A stretch of DNA of 64,000 nt from contig CP051228.1 in NCBI GenBank assembly GCA_017792345.1, positions 4,184,148-4,248,147 of the forward strand, in the 5' to 3' direction. Made by a program: the position numbers and the translations under genes. The stretch comes from Mesoflavibacter sp. (GTDB lineage Bacteria; Pseudomonadota; Alphaproteobacteria; UBA8366; Aestuariispiraceae). Shown here in pieces: positions 1-8,936 of the stretch. How positions within the stretch are numbered: the stretch's first letter is position 1; the number at the start of each line of letters is the position of its first letter. Below the pieces are notes generated by a model. The model was given only the letters and a program-made list of their open reading frames with translations. It was not told where the DNA came from and made no database searches.

Positions 1-883
1 CCAGGAAGATACCGTTCTTATCCATGACGGCGCCCGTCCGTTCGTTTCTACCCGCGTGATCGATGCGGTGCTTGAGGGCGTGCGGCCGGACGGAGGCGCC
101 CTGCCCGGCCTGCCGGTGATCGATACCCTGAAGGCGGTCCCGGGTGGGGATACTGTCACAGGGACCATCCCGCGCGATGGCTTGTACCGCGCACAGACCC
201 CGCAAGGCTTTCCCTTGGGGGCTATCCTGGCCGCTCATCAATCGGCGTCGGCCGAGGTCACGGACGATGCGGCATTGTTCGAACAGGCGGGCAAACCGGT
301 CTGGATCGTTCCGGGCGACCCTGCGAATGTGAAACTGACCACCGAAGAGGATTTCAGCGCCGCGGAGGATCGATTGGCCGCTTTGATGGAAACCCGAACG
401 GGAATGGGCTTCGACGTCCACCGGTTCGCCCCCGGCGACGGCGTTTGGCTGTGTGGGGTCTTTGTCCCCCATGACCGGCGCTTGGACGGGCACAGCGACG
501 CCGATGTCGGCCTGCATGCGATCACGGATGCCCTGCTGGGTGCGATCGGCGACGGCGATATTGGCAGCCACTTTCCACCGAGCGACCCGCAATGGCGCGG
601 TGCATCCTCCGATCGTTTCCTGCGCCATGCGGCCGATCTCGTCGCGGCGGCCGGCGGTCAAATCCGGCATGTCGATGCGACGATCATCTGCGAAAGGCCG
701 AAGGTCGGACCTCATCGCGATGCCATGCGTGCGCGAGTCGCCGATATCTTGGCGATCGCTCCCGGGCGGGTCTCCGTCAAGGCGACGACGACGGAAAAGC
801 TTGGGTTCACGGGGCGCGGAGAGGGTATTGCTTGCCAGGCCATTGCGACGGTCGCCCTGTCGGCCGGCGGAGACGATCATTGA
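1..883 (+). CDS. ispDF: Bifunctional IspD/IspF isoprenoid enzyme, 5' end missing
   Basis: Fusion of 2-C-methyl-D-erythritol 4-phosphate cytidylyltransferase (IspD) and 2-C-methyl-D-erythritol 2,4-cyclodiphosphate synthase (IspF), two steps of the MEP isoprenoid pathway in the cytoplasm. The reading frame is open from base 2, so the start lies upstream; 293 residues are visible. The first ~130 residues are the IspD C-terminal half, with [17 protein letters not shown] and a TDDA motif. IspF begins near base 398 with MGFDVHRF (metal-binding Asp and His), followed by GHSDADV, DIGSHFP and [14 protein letters not shown]. The fused form is common in Alphaproteobacteria. The stop codon overlaps the TTG start proposed for pgpA. 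dxr, another gene of the same pathway, lies far off at 45-46 kb. Confidence 0.95.
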   Translation, partial: QEDTVLIHDGARPFVSTRVIDAVLEGVRPDGGALPGLPVIDTLKAVPGGDTVTGTIPRDGLYRAQTPQGFPLGAILAAHQSASAEVTDDAALFEQAGKPVWIVPGDPANVKLTTEEDFSAAEDRLAALMETRTGMGFDVHRFAPGDGVWLCGVFVPHDRRLDGHSDADVGLHAITDALLGAIGDGDIGSHFPPSDPQWRGASSDRFLRHAADLVAAAGGQIRHVDATIICERPKVGPHRDAMRARVADILAIAPGRVSVKATTTEKLGFTGRGEGIACQAIATVALSAGGDDH

Positions 884-1347
884 ACCGGGTGGCACTTATC
901 ATAGCCACCTGGTTCGGAAGCGGGTTGTTGCGGCCGATGCCCGGCACTTGGGGCACGGCGGCCGCCCTGCCCTTCGCTTGGGCGATCGCGAGTTTCAGCG
1001 CGCCGGTTTGGCTTTTCGCCGCCGCCGCTACTCTGTTTCCCATCGGCGTTTGGGCCGCGAATCGCTACGACGCGATGAAACAGGCCCATGATTCGTCCGA
1101 AATTGTGGTCGACGAAGTTGTTGGCGTCTGGCTTGTCCTTGCGCTTGTCCCGCCGGATTGGTTTCATTACTTGGTCGGATTTCTGCTATTCCGGGTTTTC
1201 GATATCGCCAAGCCCTGGCCGGTGGGCTGGGTGGACCGGCGGTTGGCCGGCGGGTTGGGCGTCATGGCGGATGATGTCCTGGCCGCGCTCTATGCCATGG
1301 CCGGCATATATGGAATCGGCTGGCTGATCGCTTGGAGTGCCGCGTGA
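880..1347 (+). CDS. pgpA: Phosphatidylglycerophosphatase A
   Basis: Removes phosphate from phosphatidylglycerophosphate to give phosphatidylglycerol at the inner membrane. The 155-residue protein has the PgpA hallmarks [20 protein letters not shown] near the N-terminus and the acidic DEVVGVW motif in the middle, with about four hydrophobic membrane segments. The open frame extends far upstream inside ispDF, but family similarity begins at [13 protein letters not shown] therefore place the start at the TTG that overlaps the ispDF stop (ATTGA); the GTG nine bases later is an alternative. It ends in a one-base overlap with cinA, so ispDF, pgpA and cinA look translationally linked. Confidence 0.9.
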   Translation: MNRVALIIATWFGSGLLRPMPGTWGTAAALPFAWAIASFSAPVWLFAAAATLFPIGVWAANRYDAMKQAHDSSEIVVDEVVGVWLVLALVPPDWFHYLVGFLLFRVFDIAKPWPVGWVDRRLAGGLGVMADDVLAALYAMAGIYGIGWLIAWSAA

Positions 1348-1841
1348 TGATCGATTCGGAACTCTATGAAATCGCCTCCAAAACCTTGCAGATGTTTCGC
1401 GAGATGGGGGCGACCATTGCCACGGCCGAATCCTGCACCGGTGGCATGATCACGGGCGTCCTGACGGAGGTGCCGGGGTCGTCCGACGTCGTGGACCGCG
1501 GCTTCGTCACCTATACGAATGCTGCCAAGTCGGAAATGCTGGGCGTCGATCCCGATCTCATCGAGGCCCACGGCGCGGTGTCGGCGCAGGTCGCACGCGC
1601 CATGGCGCAGGGCGCGATGCGGAATTGCAGCGCAGAAGTCTGCGTCGCGGTGACCGGTGTGGCCGGTCCGGGACAGTCCGAGAGAAAGCCCGCCGGTCTG
1701 GTCTACATCGCCGGGACCGCCGGAACGGAAATCGAAGTTGAAGAACACCGCTTCATCGGGGACCGGGCCGCGGTGCGGCGCGCGACGGTCGTTGCCGCCC
1801 TGGATTTGGCAATCAGACTGGTGTCCCGAGCACCGGTGTAG
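1347..1841 (+). CDS. pncC: CinA C-terminal-type nicotinamide-nucleotide amidohydrolase
   Basis: Single-domain CinA_C protein of 164 residues. The family deamidates nicotinamide mononucleotide in pyridine nucleotide recycling. Family motifs seen are TAESCTGG near residue 25, a PGSSDV segment, RGFVTYTN and AVTGVAGPG. The N-terminal molybdopterin-binding-like domain of full-length CinA is absent. The ATG at 1347 overlaps the pgpA stop and has GGAG nine bases upstream; a GTG one codon earlier is possible. The 3' end overlaps the convergent XRE gene by 29 bases. Often annotated simply as cinA family protein. Confidence 0.9.
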   Translation: MIDSELYEIASKTLQMFREMGATIATAESCTGGMITGVLTEVPGSSDVVDRGFVTYTNAAKSEMLGVDPDLIEAHGAVSAQVARAMAQGAMRNCSAEVCVAVTGVAGPGQSERKPAGLVYIAGTAGTEIEVEEHRFIGDRAAVRRATVVAALDLAIRLVSRAPV

Positions 1842-2553
1842 TCCCGCCGCGCCCCGTCAAACGAAGCAGATCGGCCAGCGGGTGGCCGGGGCGGTCGCCG
1901 AAGCGGGCGCATTTCGCATCCCAGTCGTCGAAGACGTCGATTAACGCTTTCGGATGGTCTAGGGGGCGCCAATCCGCCTCCCGCAGGCGCGCGACGGCGT
2001 CGGAGAGCGGGGCCAGCGTCGTATCCTCCGTCGGCCGGTCGAGATAGGAAAGATGATCCGCATGCAGCGCGAAGGCGGCCAGCAGGATGCCTGCGGCCTC
2101 CGCCGTGCGCGGGCCGGTCGCCATGGTGAAACTGACCTGATCGAACAGGACGGTTCTGACCCGCCCGACAAGCATCAGGCACAGTTTTACGGCGTCATCC
2201 CCTTCCCGTACCGCATGGTCGCGCCGGGCAAAGAACAATATAGATTCGACCTTCAGCAGACTGTCCCGCGACAGACATTCCAGAATGCGCTGACTGGCAT
2301 GGAAGGTTTCGTAAGCACTCGGCCGGGCCAGACGATGAAGACGGACGGACTCCGTCGCGCCGTCGGTCTCGACTTCGACGCCGGATTGGAAAAGCGCCCG
2401 TTCGATGGCTTCCAGTGTGCTGGACCGGGGGTCGCCCACGCCGCGTTCGATATTGTTCAGGGTCGCCAGCGAAACCCCGGCGGATTTTGCCAGTTCGCTC
2501 TGTTTGACGTTCAGCAGCGACCTGCCCGCCCGGATCTGCGCGGCGGAAATCAC
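1813..2553 (-). CDS. XRE-family helix-turn-helix transcriptional regulator
   Basis: 246-residue protein with an N-terminal Cro/C1-type helix-turn-helix at residues ~5-60 (IRAGRSLLNVKQSELAKSAG, then VSLATLNNIERG). The remaining ~180 residues match no domain I recognise and carry no clear ligand motif, so the regulated genes are unknown. The open frame starts at 2583, but the GTG at 2553 has a textbook GGAGGG six bases upstream, so I use it. The gene is convergent with pncC and its last 29 bases are antisense to the pncC 3' end. It is monocistronic, with its own putative promoter just upstream. Confidence 0.8.
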   Translation of the reverse strand: MISAAQIRAGRSLLNVKQSELAKSAGVSLATLNNIERGVGDPRSSTLEAIERALFQSGVEVETDGATESVRLHRLARPSAYETFHASQRILECLSRDSLLKVESILFFARRDHAVREGDDAVKLCLMLVGRVRTVLFDQVSFTMATGPRTAEAAGILLAAFALHADHLSYLDRPTEDTTLAPLSDAVARLREADWRPLDHPKALIDVFDDWDAKCARFGDRPGHPLADLLRLTGRGGTTPVLGTPV

Positions 2554-2601
2554 CCGCGTCCCTCCCCTGAAATTCGGTCTCACACCTAAAGAACTAGGGA
2601 A

Positions 2602-2630
2602 GAAATATATGACTCGCGAATGAGGCTCAA
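2602..2630 (-). promoter_or_regulatory. Candidate promoter of the XRE regulator
   Basis: Reading the minus strand, TTGAGC (2625-2630) is followed after 15 bases by TATATT (2604-2609), or after 17 bases by TATTTC. It lies about 50 bases upstream of the GTG start in an AT-rich patch. Matches to the sigma-70 consensus are partial, so this is only a candidate. Confidence 0.3.
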
Positions 2631-2709
2631 GATGTCGTGGCTGTTGGGTGGTTTGGAGCCGCAGGGCGGAAGGGTGATTCGGAATCGTTGCGAATCAGGA
2701 ATGACCGAT

Positions 2710-2756
2710 GACTGCGATTGCAGTTTCATGGATTTCTGGCGACTGCGGATGCAGTT
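2710..2756. repeat. Pair of 16-bp near-identical direct repeats
   Basis: Two copies of GACTGCGNTTGCAGTT-like sequence, at 2710-2725 (GACTGCGATTGCAGTT) and 2741-2756 (GACTGCGGATGCAGTT), differ at two positions and are spaced 31 bases apart. Each contains a short CTGC/GCAG palindrome. The second copy overlaps the stop codon of the START-domain gene. A separate inverted repeat TGATTCG/CGAATCA lies at 2675-2697. No T-run follows, so this is not a standard terminator. Confidence 0.5.
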
Positions 2757-3204
2757 ACGACGTTTTGCCGCCGTAAAGGTCCTCGGCACGGGATTCGAAG
2801 GCGGAAACCATCCGCTTCACCGCTTCGGTAAAAACGAGGCCGATCATCGCCTGCAGCAGTCGTGACCGGAACTCAAAATCGACATGGAAGTCTACCCGAC
2901 AGCCGCCCGATTCGGAATCGCTCTGGAATTCCCAATAGTTATCCAGATATTTGAAGGGACCGTCTTCATAGGCCGTGCGAATCACCTTGTTCGGGCGATC
3001 CAAGGTGACGCGGCTGGTAAACTGCTCCGTCACCCCTTTGAAACCAATGACCAAATCGGCGACCAACAAGGTTTCGGTTCGAGACCGAATTCGCGCGGCA
3101 CGGCACCAGGGCAGAAATTCAGGATACCGTCCGACATCGGCGACAAGGTCGAACATGTCCTCGGCGCGATAGGGCAACAGGCGTTGTTCAGTATGGCTGG
3201 GCAT
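2755..3204 (-). CDS. RatA/COQ10-type START-domain protein
   Basis: 149-residue single-domain SRPBCC/START protein (polyketide cyclase type). It has the N-terminal YRAEDMFDLVADVGRYPEFL motif, the central FKGVTEQFTSRV strand and the C-terminal FEFRSRLLQ/AVKRMVSAFESRA helix typical of the family. Mitochondrial COQ10 binds ubiquinone and supports respiratory electron transport; the E. coli RatA homologue was described as a ribosome-associated toxin. Which role applies cannot be read from sequence. In Alphaproteobacteria this gene commonly follows lipA, as here with a 72-base gap, so it is probably the last gene of the pdh-lpd-lipA group. Confidence 0.85.
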   Translation of the reverse strand: MPSHTEQRLLPYRAEDMFDLVADVGRYPEFLPWCRAARIRSRTETLLVADLVIGFKGVTEQFTSRVTLDRPNKVIRTAYEDGPFKYLDNYWEFQSDSESGGCRVDFHVDFEFRSRLLQAMIGLVFTEAVKRMVSAFESRAEDLYGGKTS

Positions 3205-3276
3205 TCGGTCTCGGCGTCCGGTGATGGCTTTTGGGCGTCAGATCGAGTGCGGAACTATCGTATTTCGCGCCGGGCG

Positions 3277-4239
3277 TCACGCATTGCGTTGGGCCAGCCT
3301 GGCCTCCCGCGCCTCCCGCAGCCGCCGGAAATCGTCGCCGGCGTGATAGCTGGACCGGGTCAGCGGCGTCGCGGATACCATCAGGAACCCGCGCGCCCGC
3401 GCCATGGAGGCATAGGATTCGAATTCCTGGGGCGTCACGAACCGGTCGATGGCGGCGTGCTTCGGCGTCGGCTGAAGATATTGTCCGATGGTCAGGAAGT
3501 CGACATCAGCGGCCCTGTAATCGTCCATCATCTGCTGAATTTCGATCTTGGTCTCACCCAGACCGACCATCAGGCCGGACTTCGTGAAGATCGACGGGTC
3601 GAGCTGCTTCACCTGAGCGAGTAGCTGCAGGGACGTAAAATAGCGGGCGCCCGGCCGGATGGTCGGATAAAGGCGCGGCACGGTCTCCAGATTATGGTTG
3701 AAGACGTCCGGGCGCGCTTCGACGACGACTTCCAGGGCGCCCCTTTTGCCCTTGAAATCAGGCGTCAGGATTTCGATCGTCGTGTCCGGTGTCCGCTCGC
3801 GGATGGCCCGAATGACCTGGGCGAAATGATCCGCGCCGCCGTCTTCCAGGTCGTCGCGGTCTACCGACGTGATGACGACATGCTCCAGCCCCAGCTTTTC
3901 GACCGCATCGGCGATCCGGTAGGGTTCGAACGGATCGAGCGCCCCCGGCTTTCCGGTCGACACATTGCAGAAGGCACAGGCCCGCGTGCAGATCTCGCCC
4001 ATGATCATGAAGGTGGCGTGCTTTTTCGCCCAGCACTCGCCGATATTCGGGCAGGCCGCTTCCTGGCAGACCGTGACCAGTTTATGGTCTTCCACGATCT
4101 TGCGGGTGGCCTTGTATTCCTTGCTGACGGGCGCCTTCACGCGAATCCAATCCGGCTTCCGCTGGATCGGATTGTCGGGCCGGTTGCGCTTTTCCGGATG
4201 GCGATGGGCGCGGGTCTTTACGTCGGTCGTTTCGGTCAT
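3277..4239 (-). CDS. lipA: Lipoyl synthase
   Basis: Radical SAM enzyme that inserts two sulfurs into protein-bound octanoyl groups to make lipoyl cofactors, needed by the E2 and E1-beta lipoyl domains encoded just upstream. The 320-residue protein has the auxiliary cluster Cys58-x4-Cys63-x5-Cys69 and the radical SAM Cys84-x3-Cys88-x2-Cys91 (CTRACAFC). The C-terminal [10 protein letters not shown] supplies the conserved RSSY motif. The open frame reaches 4299, but the ATG at 4239 (MTETTDV) has GGAAGG upstream and fits the family length. lpd is upstream across the small orphan gene, and the START-domain gene is downstream. Confidence 0.96.
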   Translation of the reverse strand: MTETTDVKTRAHRHPEKRNRPDNPIQRKPDWIRVKAPVSKEYKATRKIVEDHKLVTVCQEAACPNIGECWAKKHATFMIMGEICTRACAFCNVSTGKPGALDPFEPYRIADAVEKLGLEHVVITSVDRDDLEDGGADHFAQVIRAIRERTPDTTIEILTPDFKGKRGALEVVVEARPDVFNHNLETVPRLYPTIRPGARYFTSLQLLAQVKQLDPSIFTKSGLMVGLGETKIEIQQMMDDYRAADVDFLTIGQYLQPTPKHAAIDRFVTPQEFESYASMARARGFLMVSATPLTRSSYHAGDDFRRLREAREARLAQRNA

Positions 4240-4336
4240 TGGCCTTCCACCAGCTTGAGCGGATGAGTTTAAGCTGAGGAGTCGTACCGACGCGGTCAAG
4301 GGCTTCCCGTGTGCCGCCCGCTACCAGGGTCTGGTA

Positions 4337-4603
4337 TCAGGGGTTACGAACGACGATCCCGTGATATCCGCTCTGATTCTCGATAGCGGAATTCGCAACA
4401 GCCTGAATCACGTCGTTCAGGGCCTTTGCGTCGTGATCGGGAGCGGCGGGGTCCAAAGATAGATCGGTTACGACCACCAGCATGTGACGCCAGCGACCAC
4501 CGTCATACACGATTTCCCGTCGAACCTCCGCGATATGCGGATGCTCGGTGGCTTTCATGGTGGCCGCCCCTTTTCCCTCGTCAATGTCTATGACCGTATC
4601 CAT
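4337..4603 (-). CDS. Small hypothetical protein between lpd and lipA
   Basis: 88 codons, with a possible shorter start at 4558 (MKATEHPHIAEVRR), which has a purine-rich GAGGGAAAAGGGG stretch upstream and may be the true start. I do not recognise the protein. It is soluble and acidic, has no signal peptide or membrane segment, and ends with a GYHGIVVRNP tail. Strand, position and spacing suggest co-transcription with the pdh/lpd genes. A 140-base AT-rich gap separates it from lpd, so it may have its own promoter. Coding status rests on codon-position GC and its place in the gene row only. Confidence 0.5.
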   Translation of the reverse strand: MDTVIDIDEGKGAATMKATEHPHIAEVRREIVYDGGRWRHMLVVVTDLSLDPAAPDHDAKALNDVIQAVANSAIENQSGYHGIVVRNP

Positions 4604-4743
4604 GACAGTACACGTGCCACAGAACCGATCAAGGGAGAAGACAAAACGTCTAAAATTTTATACGTATTTTATTCGAATCTCCTTCGAATGTGCCATTAAT
4701 GTCGGTCGAAACCCCCAAATCCTTGATCGGAAAAGATGTTCCG

Positions 4744-6156
4744 TCACAGATGGATCACCTTGCCATAGGCGTCCAACACGGATTCATGCATCATTTCGCT
4801 CAGGGTCGGGTGCGGGAAGACGGTGTGCATCAGCTCTTCCTCGGTGGTCTCCAGGGTCTTGGCGATGGAGTATCCCTGGATCAGTTCGGTCACTTCCGCG
4901 CCGATCATATGGGCGCCCAGGAGCTCCCCGGTCTTGCCGTCGAACACGGTCTTGATCAGGCCTTCCGGTTCGCCGAGCGCGATCGCCTTGCCGTTCCCGA
5001 TGAAACTGAACCGACCGACCTTGACGTCGTAGCCCTTTTCCTTCGCCTTTTCCTCCGTCAGACCGACTGAGGCGACTTGCGGATGGCAATAGGTGCAGCC
5101 TGGAATGCGAGACGTGTCCAGGGGGTGTACGCCCTTAAGTCCGGCAATCTTCTCGACGCAGATCACGCCCTCATGTTCGGCCTTGTGGGCCAACCAGGGC
5201 GGACCGGTCAGATCGCCGATCGCATAGATGCCCGGTTCGTCCGTCTCCGACCATTCATTGGTCAGGATATGGGTCCGGTCGACTTGGATCTTGGTGCCTT
5301 CCAGGCCGATATCCTCGACATTGCCGACGATACCAACCGCGGAAATGACCCGGTCCACGGTGATGTCCTGGCTCTTGCCGCCCTGCTCTACCGTGCAGGT
5401 CACCGTCTCGCCGGACTTTTTCAGGCTTTTTACCGAGGCGCCGGTGATGATCTTCATCCCCTGTTTCTCGAATGCCTTTTTGGCAAGCTTGGAGATTTCA
5501 GGATCTTCGACCGGCAGAACGCGGTCCATCACCTCGACCACCGTGGTTTCGGCGCCCAGCGTGTTGAAGAAGCTGGCGAATTCGATCCCGATCGCACCCG
5601 ATCCGATGACCAGGAGGCGTTTCGGCATCGTGTTCGGAACCAAGGCATCCTTGTAGGTCCAGACCAGCTTGTGGTCGGCCTCCAGCCCCGGCAGTTCCCG
5701 CGCACGGGCGCCGGTGGCCAGGACCACGTGCTTGCCGGTCAGTTCGGCCACAGCCTTTCCGTCCTTTTCGACGGAAACCTTGCGCGCGCCCTTGGACCCG
5801 CCGGCCAGTTTACCCCAGCCGTCGAAGACGGTGACCTTGTTCTTCTTGAGCAGATGCCCGACGCCGGAGTTCAATTGCTTGGAAACCGCCCGGCTGCGTT
5901 TCACGACCGCGTCCAGATCGAAGGACGCGCCCTCGCAGGACAGGCCGTAATCCTTTGCATGCTTCATATAGTGATAGATCTCGGCCGACCGCAGCAGCGC
6001 CTTGGTCGGGATACACCCCCAGTTCAGGCAGATCCCGCCGAGATGATTGGCCTCGACGACGGCCGTTTTCAGGCCGAGCTGCGCGGCGCGGATGGCCGTC
6101 ACGTAACCGCCGGGACCGGCGCCGACAATGACGACGTCGAAAGAAGTGTCCGCCAT
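4744..6156 (-). CDS. lpdA: Dihydrolipoyl dehydrogenase (E3)
   Basis: FAD-dependent E3 subunit that reoxidises dihydrolipoyl groups of the pyruvate dehydrogenase complex with NAD+. The 470 residues carry the FAD Rossmann motif VGAGPGGY near residue 12, the redox-active disulfide Cys43/Cys48 in GGICLNWGCIPTK, the NAD-binding GSGAIGIEFASF motif and the C-terminal catalytic His-Glu pair in HPHPTLSE. It follows pdhC with a 23-base gap and closes the pdhA-pdhB-pdhC-lpd operon. The last residues (LDAYGKVIHL) are normal for the family. Confidence 0.97.
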   Translation of the reverse strand: MADTSFDVVIVGAGPGGYVTAIRAAQLGLKTAVVEANHLGGICLNWGCIPTKALLRSAEIYHYMKHAKDYGLSCEGASFDLDAVVKRSRAVSKQLNSGVGHLLKKNKVTVFDGWGKLAGGSKGARKVSVEKDGKAVAELTGKHVVLATGARARELPGLEADHKLVWTYKDALVPNTMPKRLLVIGSGAIGIEFASFFNTLGAETTVVEVMDRVLPVEDPEISKLAKKAFEKQGMKIITGASVKSLKKSGETVTCTVEQGGKSQDITVDRVISAVGIVGNVEDIGLEGTKIQVDRTHILTNEWSETDEPGIYAIGDLTGPPWLAHKAEHEGVICVEKIAGLKGVHPLDTSRIPGCTYCHPQVASVGLTEEKAKEKGYDVKVGRFSFIGNGKAIALGEPEGLIKTVFDGKTGELLGAHMIGAEVTELIQGYSIAKTLETTEEELMHTVFPHPTLSEMMHESVLDAYGKVIHL

Positions 6157-6179
6157 GGCTTTTCTCCCTGTCCGTCCGG

Positions 6180-7505
6180 TTAGAGCATCAAGGCGATCGG
6201 ATCTTCGATCAGCGCCTTGAGTTCCTTGACCAGGGCGGCCCCGGTCGCGCCGTCAATGCATCGGTGATCGACCGCCAGGCTCAACGTCACCACAGTGGCC
6301 AGGCTCAACGCGCCGTCCTTCACGACCGGGCGCTGTTCCCCTGCCCCGACGGACAGTATACCGCCCTGCGGCGGGTTGATGATCGAGGTAAAGCTCTTCA
6401 CACCGAACATACCCAGATTGGAGATGGTAAAGGTGCCGCCTTGGTATTCTTCCGGGGCCAGCTTGCCGTCGCGCGCCTTTGCGGCGAGTTCCTTGGCTTC
6501 CTTCGAAATCGTCGCCAGGCCTTTCGCCGCGCAGTTCTTGATGATCGGCGTGATCAAACCGCCGTCGATTGCGACCGCGATTGCCATGTCGACCTGCTTG
6601 AACTTCAGGATCGCACTGTCCGTATAGGCGACGTTGCAATCCGGCACGCGGGTCAGCGCCAGGGCCGTCGCCTTAACGATAAAGTCGTTGACGGAAATCT
6701 TGTAGTCCGCCCCGTCCCGCTCATTCAGTTGCTTGCGCATCGCCAGCAGCTTGTCGATTTCGACATCGACCTGCAGCGTGAAATGGGGAATGTCGCGGGC
6801 GGATTCCGTCAGGCGCTTGGCGATCGTCTTGCGCATGCCGGTATGCGGCACGCTTTCCGAAGGCGGAAGCATCTTGAAGATCGGGTCGTCGGCCGAAAGA
6901 ACCGGCGGTGCCGACGCGGCGGCCGGTTTCGCGGCGGGGGCTGCGGCAGCCTGAGCCTGAGGTGCCGGCGCAGCAGCAGCCTTGCCGGTCCCCTCCGTCA
7001 GTGCCTTTTCGATATCCCGTTTGACGATGCGGCCATGGGGGCCCGATCCGTTCAACTGCGCGAGATCGAGACCTTCATTCGCCGCCATCCGGCGGGCCAA
7101 CGGGCTGGCGAAGATCCGGTCCCCCTTGGCGGCGGCAGCCGGTGCCGCCGACTGCGCCGGCGCAGGCTTGGCCGGTTCTTTCGCGGCCGGGGCCGGTTCC
7201 GCCTTGGCTTCCGGTTTCGCCGCACCGTCACCCGCGGAGGCGATGGCGTCTTCGGCGCTTTCCCCTTCTTCCGCCAGGATCGCGATCGGCGTATTGACCG
7301 CGACGCCCTCCGTCCCGTCCGGGACCAGGATCTTCGCGATCACACCTTCATCGACGGCCTCAAACTCCATCGTCGCCTTATCGGTTTCGATTTCGGCCAT
7401 CACGTCGCCGGAGGAGACTTCGTCCCCTTCCTTCATCAGCCACTTCGCCAGCGTGCCCTCGGTCATCGTGGGCGACAGGGCCGGCATCAGGATCTTCACA
7501 GCCAT
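6180..7505 (-). CDS. pdhC: Pyruvate dehydrogenase E2, dihydrolipoyl acetyltransferase
   Basis: Core E2 of the pyruvate dehydrogenase complex, transferring acetyl from the lipoyl arm to CoA. In order, the 441 residues show one lipoyl domain (1-80, lipoyl Lys43 in ETDKATME), an Ala/Pro-rich linker, a peripheral subunit-binding domain ([20 protein letters not shown], then [13 protein letters not shown]) and the catalytic domain ending with [11 protein letters not shown]. The open frame runs upstream to 7652, but MAVKILMP at 7505 is the family start and has GGGAGA eight bases upstream. Its lipoyl domain is a close paralogue of the one at the N-terminus of PdhB, encoded 22 bases upstream. Confidence 0.97.
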   Translation of the reverse strand: MAVKILMPALSPTMTEGTLAKWLMKEGDEVSSGDVMAEIETDKATMEFEAVDEGVIAKILVPDGTEGVAVNTPIAILAEEGESAEDAIASAGDGAAKPEAKAEPAPAAKEPAKPAPAQSAAPAAAAKGDRIFASPLARRMAANEGLDLAQLNGSGPHGRIVKRDIEKALTEGTGKAAAAPAPQAQAAAAPAAKPAAASAPPVLSADDPIFKMLPPSESVPHTGMRKTIAKRLTESARDIPHFTLQVDVEIDKLLAMRKQLNERDGADYKISVNDFIVKATALALTRVPDCNVAYTDSAILKFKQVDMAIAVAIDGGLITPIIKNCAAKGLATISKEAKELAAKARDGKLAPEEYQGGTFTISNLGMFGVKSFTSIINPPQGGILSVGAGEQRPVVKDGALSLATVVTLSLAVDHRCIDGATGAALVKELKALIEDPIALML

Positions 7506-7527
7506 TGGTCGGATCTCCCTTCCCGGC

Positions 7528-8904
7528 TCAGCGATAGCAGACGGCGCGGGCCGCCTCGACGATATGGTCGGCCTGCGGCAATGCGAGCGCTTCCAGATTG
7601 GCGGCATAGGGCATCGGAACGTCCGCCCCGGCCACCCGGGCGACCGGCGCATCGAGATAATCGAATGCCTGTTCCATCAGCATCATGCCCAGCTCGGACC
7701 CGATACCGGCGAAGGGCCAGCCTTCCTCGACCGATACCAGCCGGTTCGTCTTCTTGACGGATTCGACGATGGTCGCGGTGTCCAGCGGTCGGATGGTGCG
7801 CAGATCAATGACCTCCGCGTCGATGCCGGCCTCCGCCAAAGCTTCGGCGGCTTCCAAGGCTTTGCCCACCATGATCGAGAAGGCGCAGATCGTCACATCC
7901 GATCCGGGCCGAACGATCTTGGCCTTGCCGATGGGCACGGTCCAGTCGTCGGTGTCCGGCACATCGAACGTCTTGCCGTACATGATCTCGTTTTCCAGGA
8001 AAATCACCGGGTTCGGGTCACGGATCGCCGATTTCAGCAATCCTTTCGCGTCTGCGGCGCTATAGGGCGACACGACTTTCAGCCCCGGGCAATGCGCGTA
8101 CCAGCTGGCATAGCATTGCGAATGCTGGGCGGCGACGCGGGCGGCCGCGCCGTTCGGGCCGCGGAACACGATGGGCGCGCCCATCTGACCGCCGGACATA
8201 TAAAGCGTCTTCGCGGCGGAGTTGATGATCTGGTCGACCGCCTGCATGGCGAAGTTGAAGGTCATGAACTCGACGATCGGTTTCAGGCCCATGAAGGCCG
8301 CACCGACGCCCAAGCCGGCAAAGCCGTGTTCGGTGATCGGTGTGTCGATGACGCGCTTTTCGCCGAATTCGTCCAGCAGACCCTGGGACACCTTATAGGC
8401 CCCCTGGTACTGCGCGACCTCTTCGCCCATCAGGAAGACTTTTTCGTCCGACCGCATTTCCTCGGCCATCGCGTCGCGCAGCGCTTCGCGTACCGTCTGC
8501 GATTTGGTTGCGCCGGTCCATTCGGGTTCCGGGGCAGGCGCGTCTGCGGATTTCGGCGCAGCGGGAACGGATGCCGGGGCCTCCGACTTCGGCGCTTCGG
8601 ATTTGGTTTCGGTTGCCGGAGCGGCCGCCGGCGCAGCCTGATCGGCCGCGCTCGCGTCCTCGCCTTCCTCCAGAAGGACGGCAATCGGCGTGTTGACGGC
8701 AACGCCCTCGGATCCTTCGCCGACCAGGATTTTCCCGATCACGCCTTCGTCGACGGCTTCGAACTCCATTGTCGCCTTGTCGGTTTCGATCTCCGCGATG
8801 ACGTCGCCGGAGGTCACGGTGTCGCCCTCTTTGACGTTCCATTTTGCCAGGGTGCCCTCGGTCATCGTGGGCGACAGCGCCGGCATCAGGATTTGAATGG
8901 CCAT
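7528..8904 (-). CDS. pdhB: Pyruvate dehydrogenase E1 beta with N-terminal lipoyl domain
   Basis: Beta subunit of the thiamine-dependent E1 component. The 458 residues combine an N-terminal lipoyl domain (1-80, Lys43 in ETDKATME), an Ala/Pro/Glu-rich linker (~85-135) and a transketolase-type pyrimidine and C-terminal domain starting at [17 protein letters not shown] lipoylated E1-beta is a known alphaproteobacterial arrangement (for example Rhizobium and Zymomonas) and means the complex has swinging arms on both E1 and E2. It lies between pdhA (32-base gap) and pdhC. Confidence 0.97.
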   Translation of the reverse strand: MAIQILMPALSPTMTEGTLAKWNVKEGDTVTSGDVIAEIETDKATMEFEAVDEGVIGKILVGEGSEGVAVNTPIAVLLEEGEDASAADQAAPAAAPATETKSEAPKSEAPASVPAAPKSADAPAPEPEWTGATKSQTVREALRDAMAEEMRSDEKVFLMGEEVAQYQGAYKVSQGLLDEFGEKRVIDTPITEHGFAGLGVGAAFMGLKPIVEFMTFNFAMQAVDQIINSAAKTLYMSGGQMGAPIVFRGPNGAAARVAAQHSQCYASWYAHCPGLKVVSPYSAADAKGLLKSAIRDPNPVIFLENEIMYGKTFDVPDTDDWTVPIGKAKIVRPGSDVTICAFSIMVGKALEAAEALAEAGIDAEVIDLRTIRPLDTATIVESVKKTNRLVSVEEGWPFAGIGSELGMMLMEQAFDYLDAPVARVAGADVPMPYAANLEALALPQADHIVEAARAVCYR

Positions 8905-8936
8905 ATCTTGTTATCCTTTCTTCCGAGGCGCTGCGA

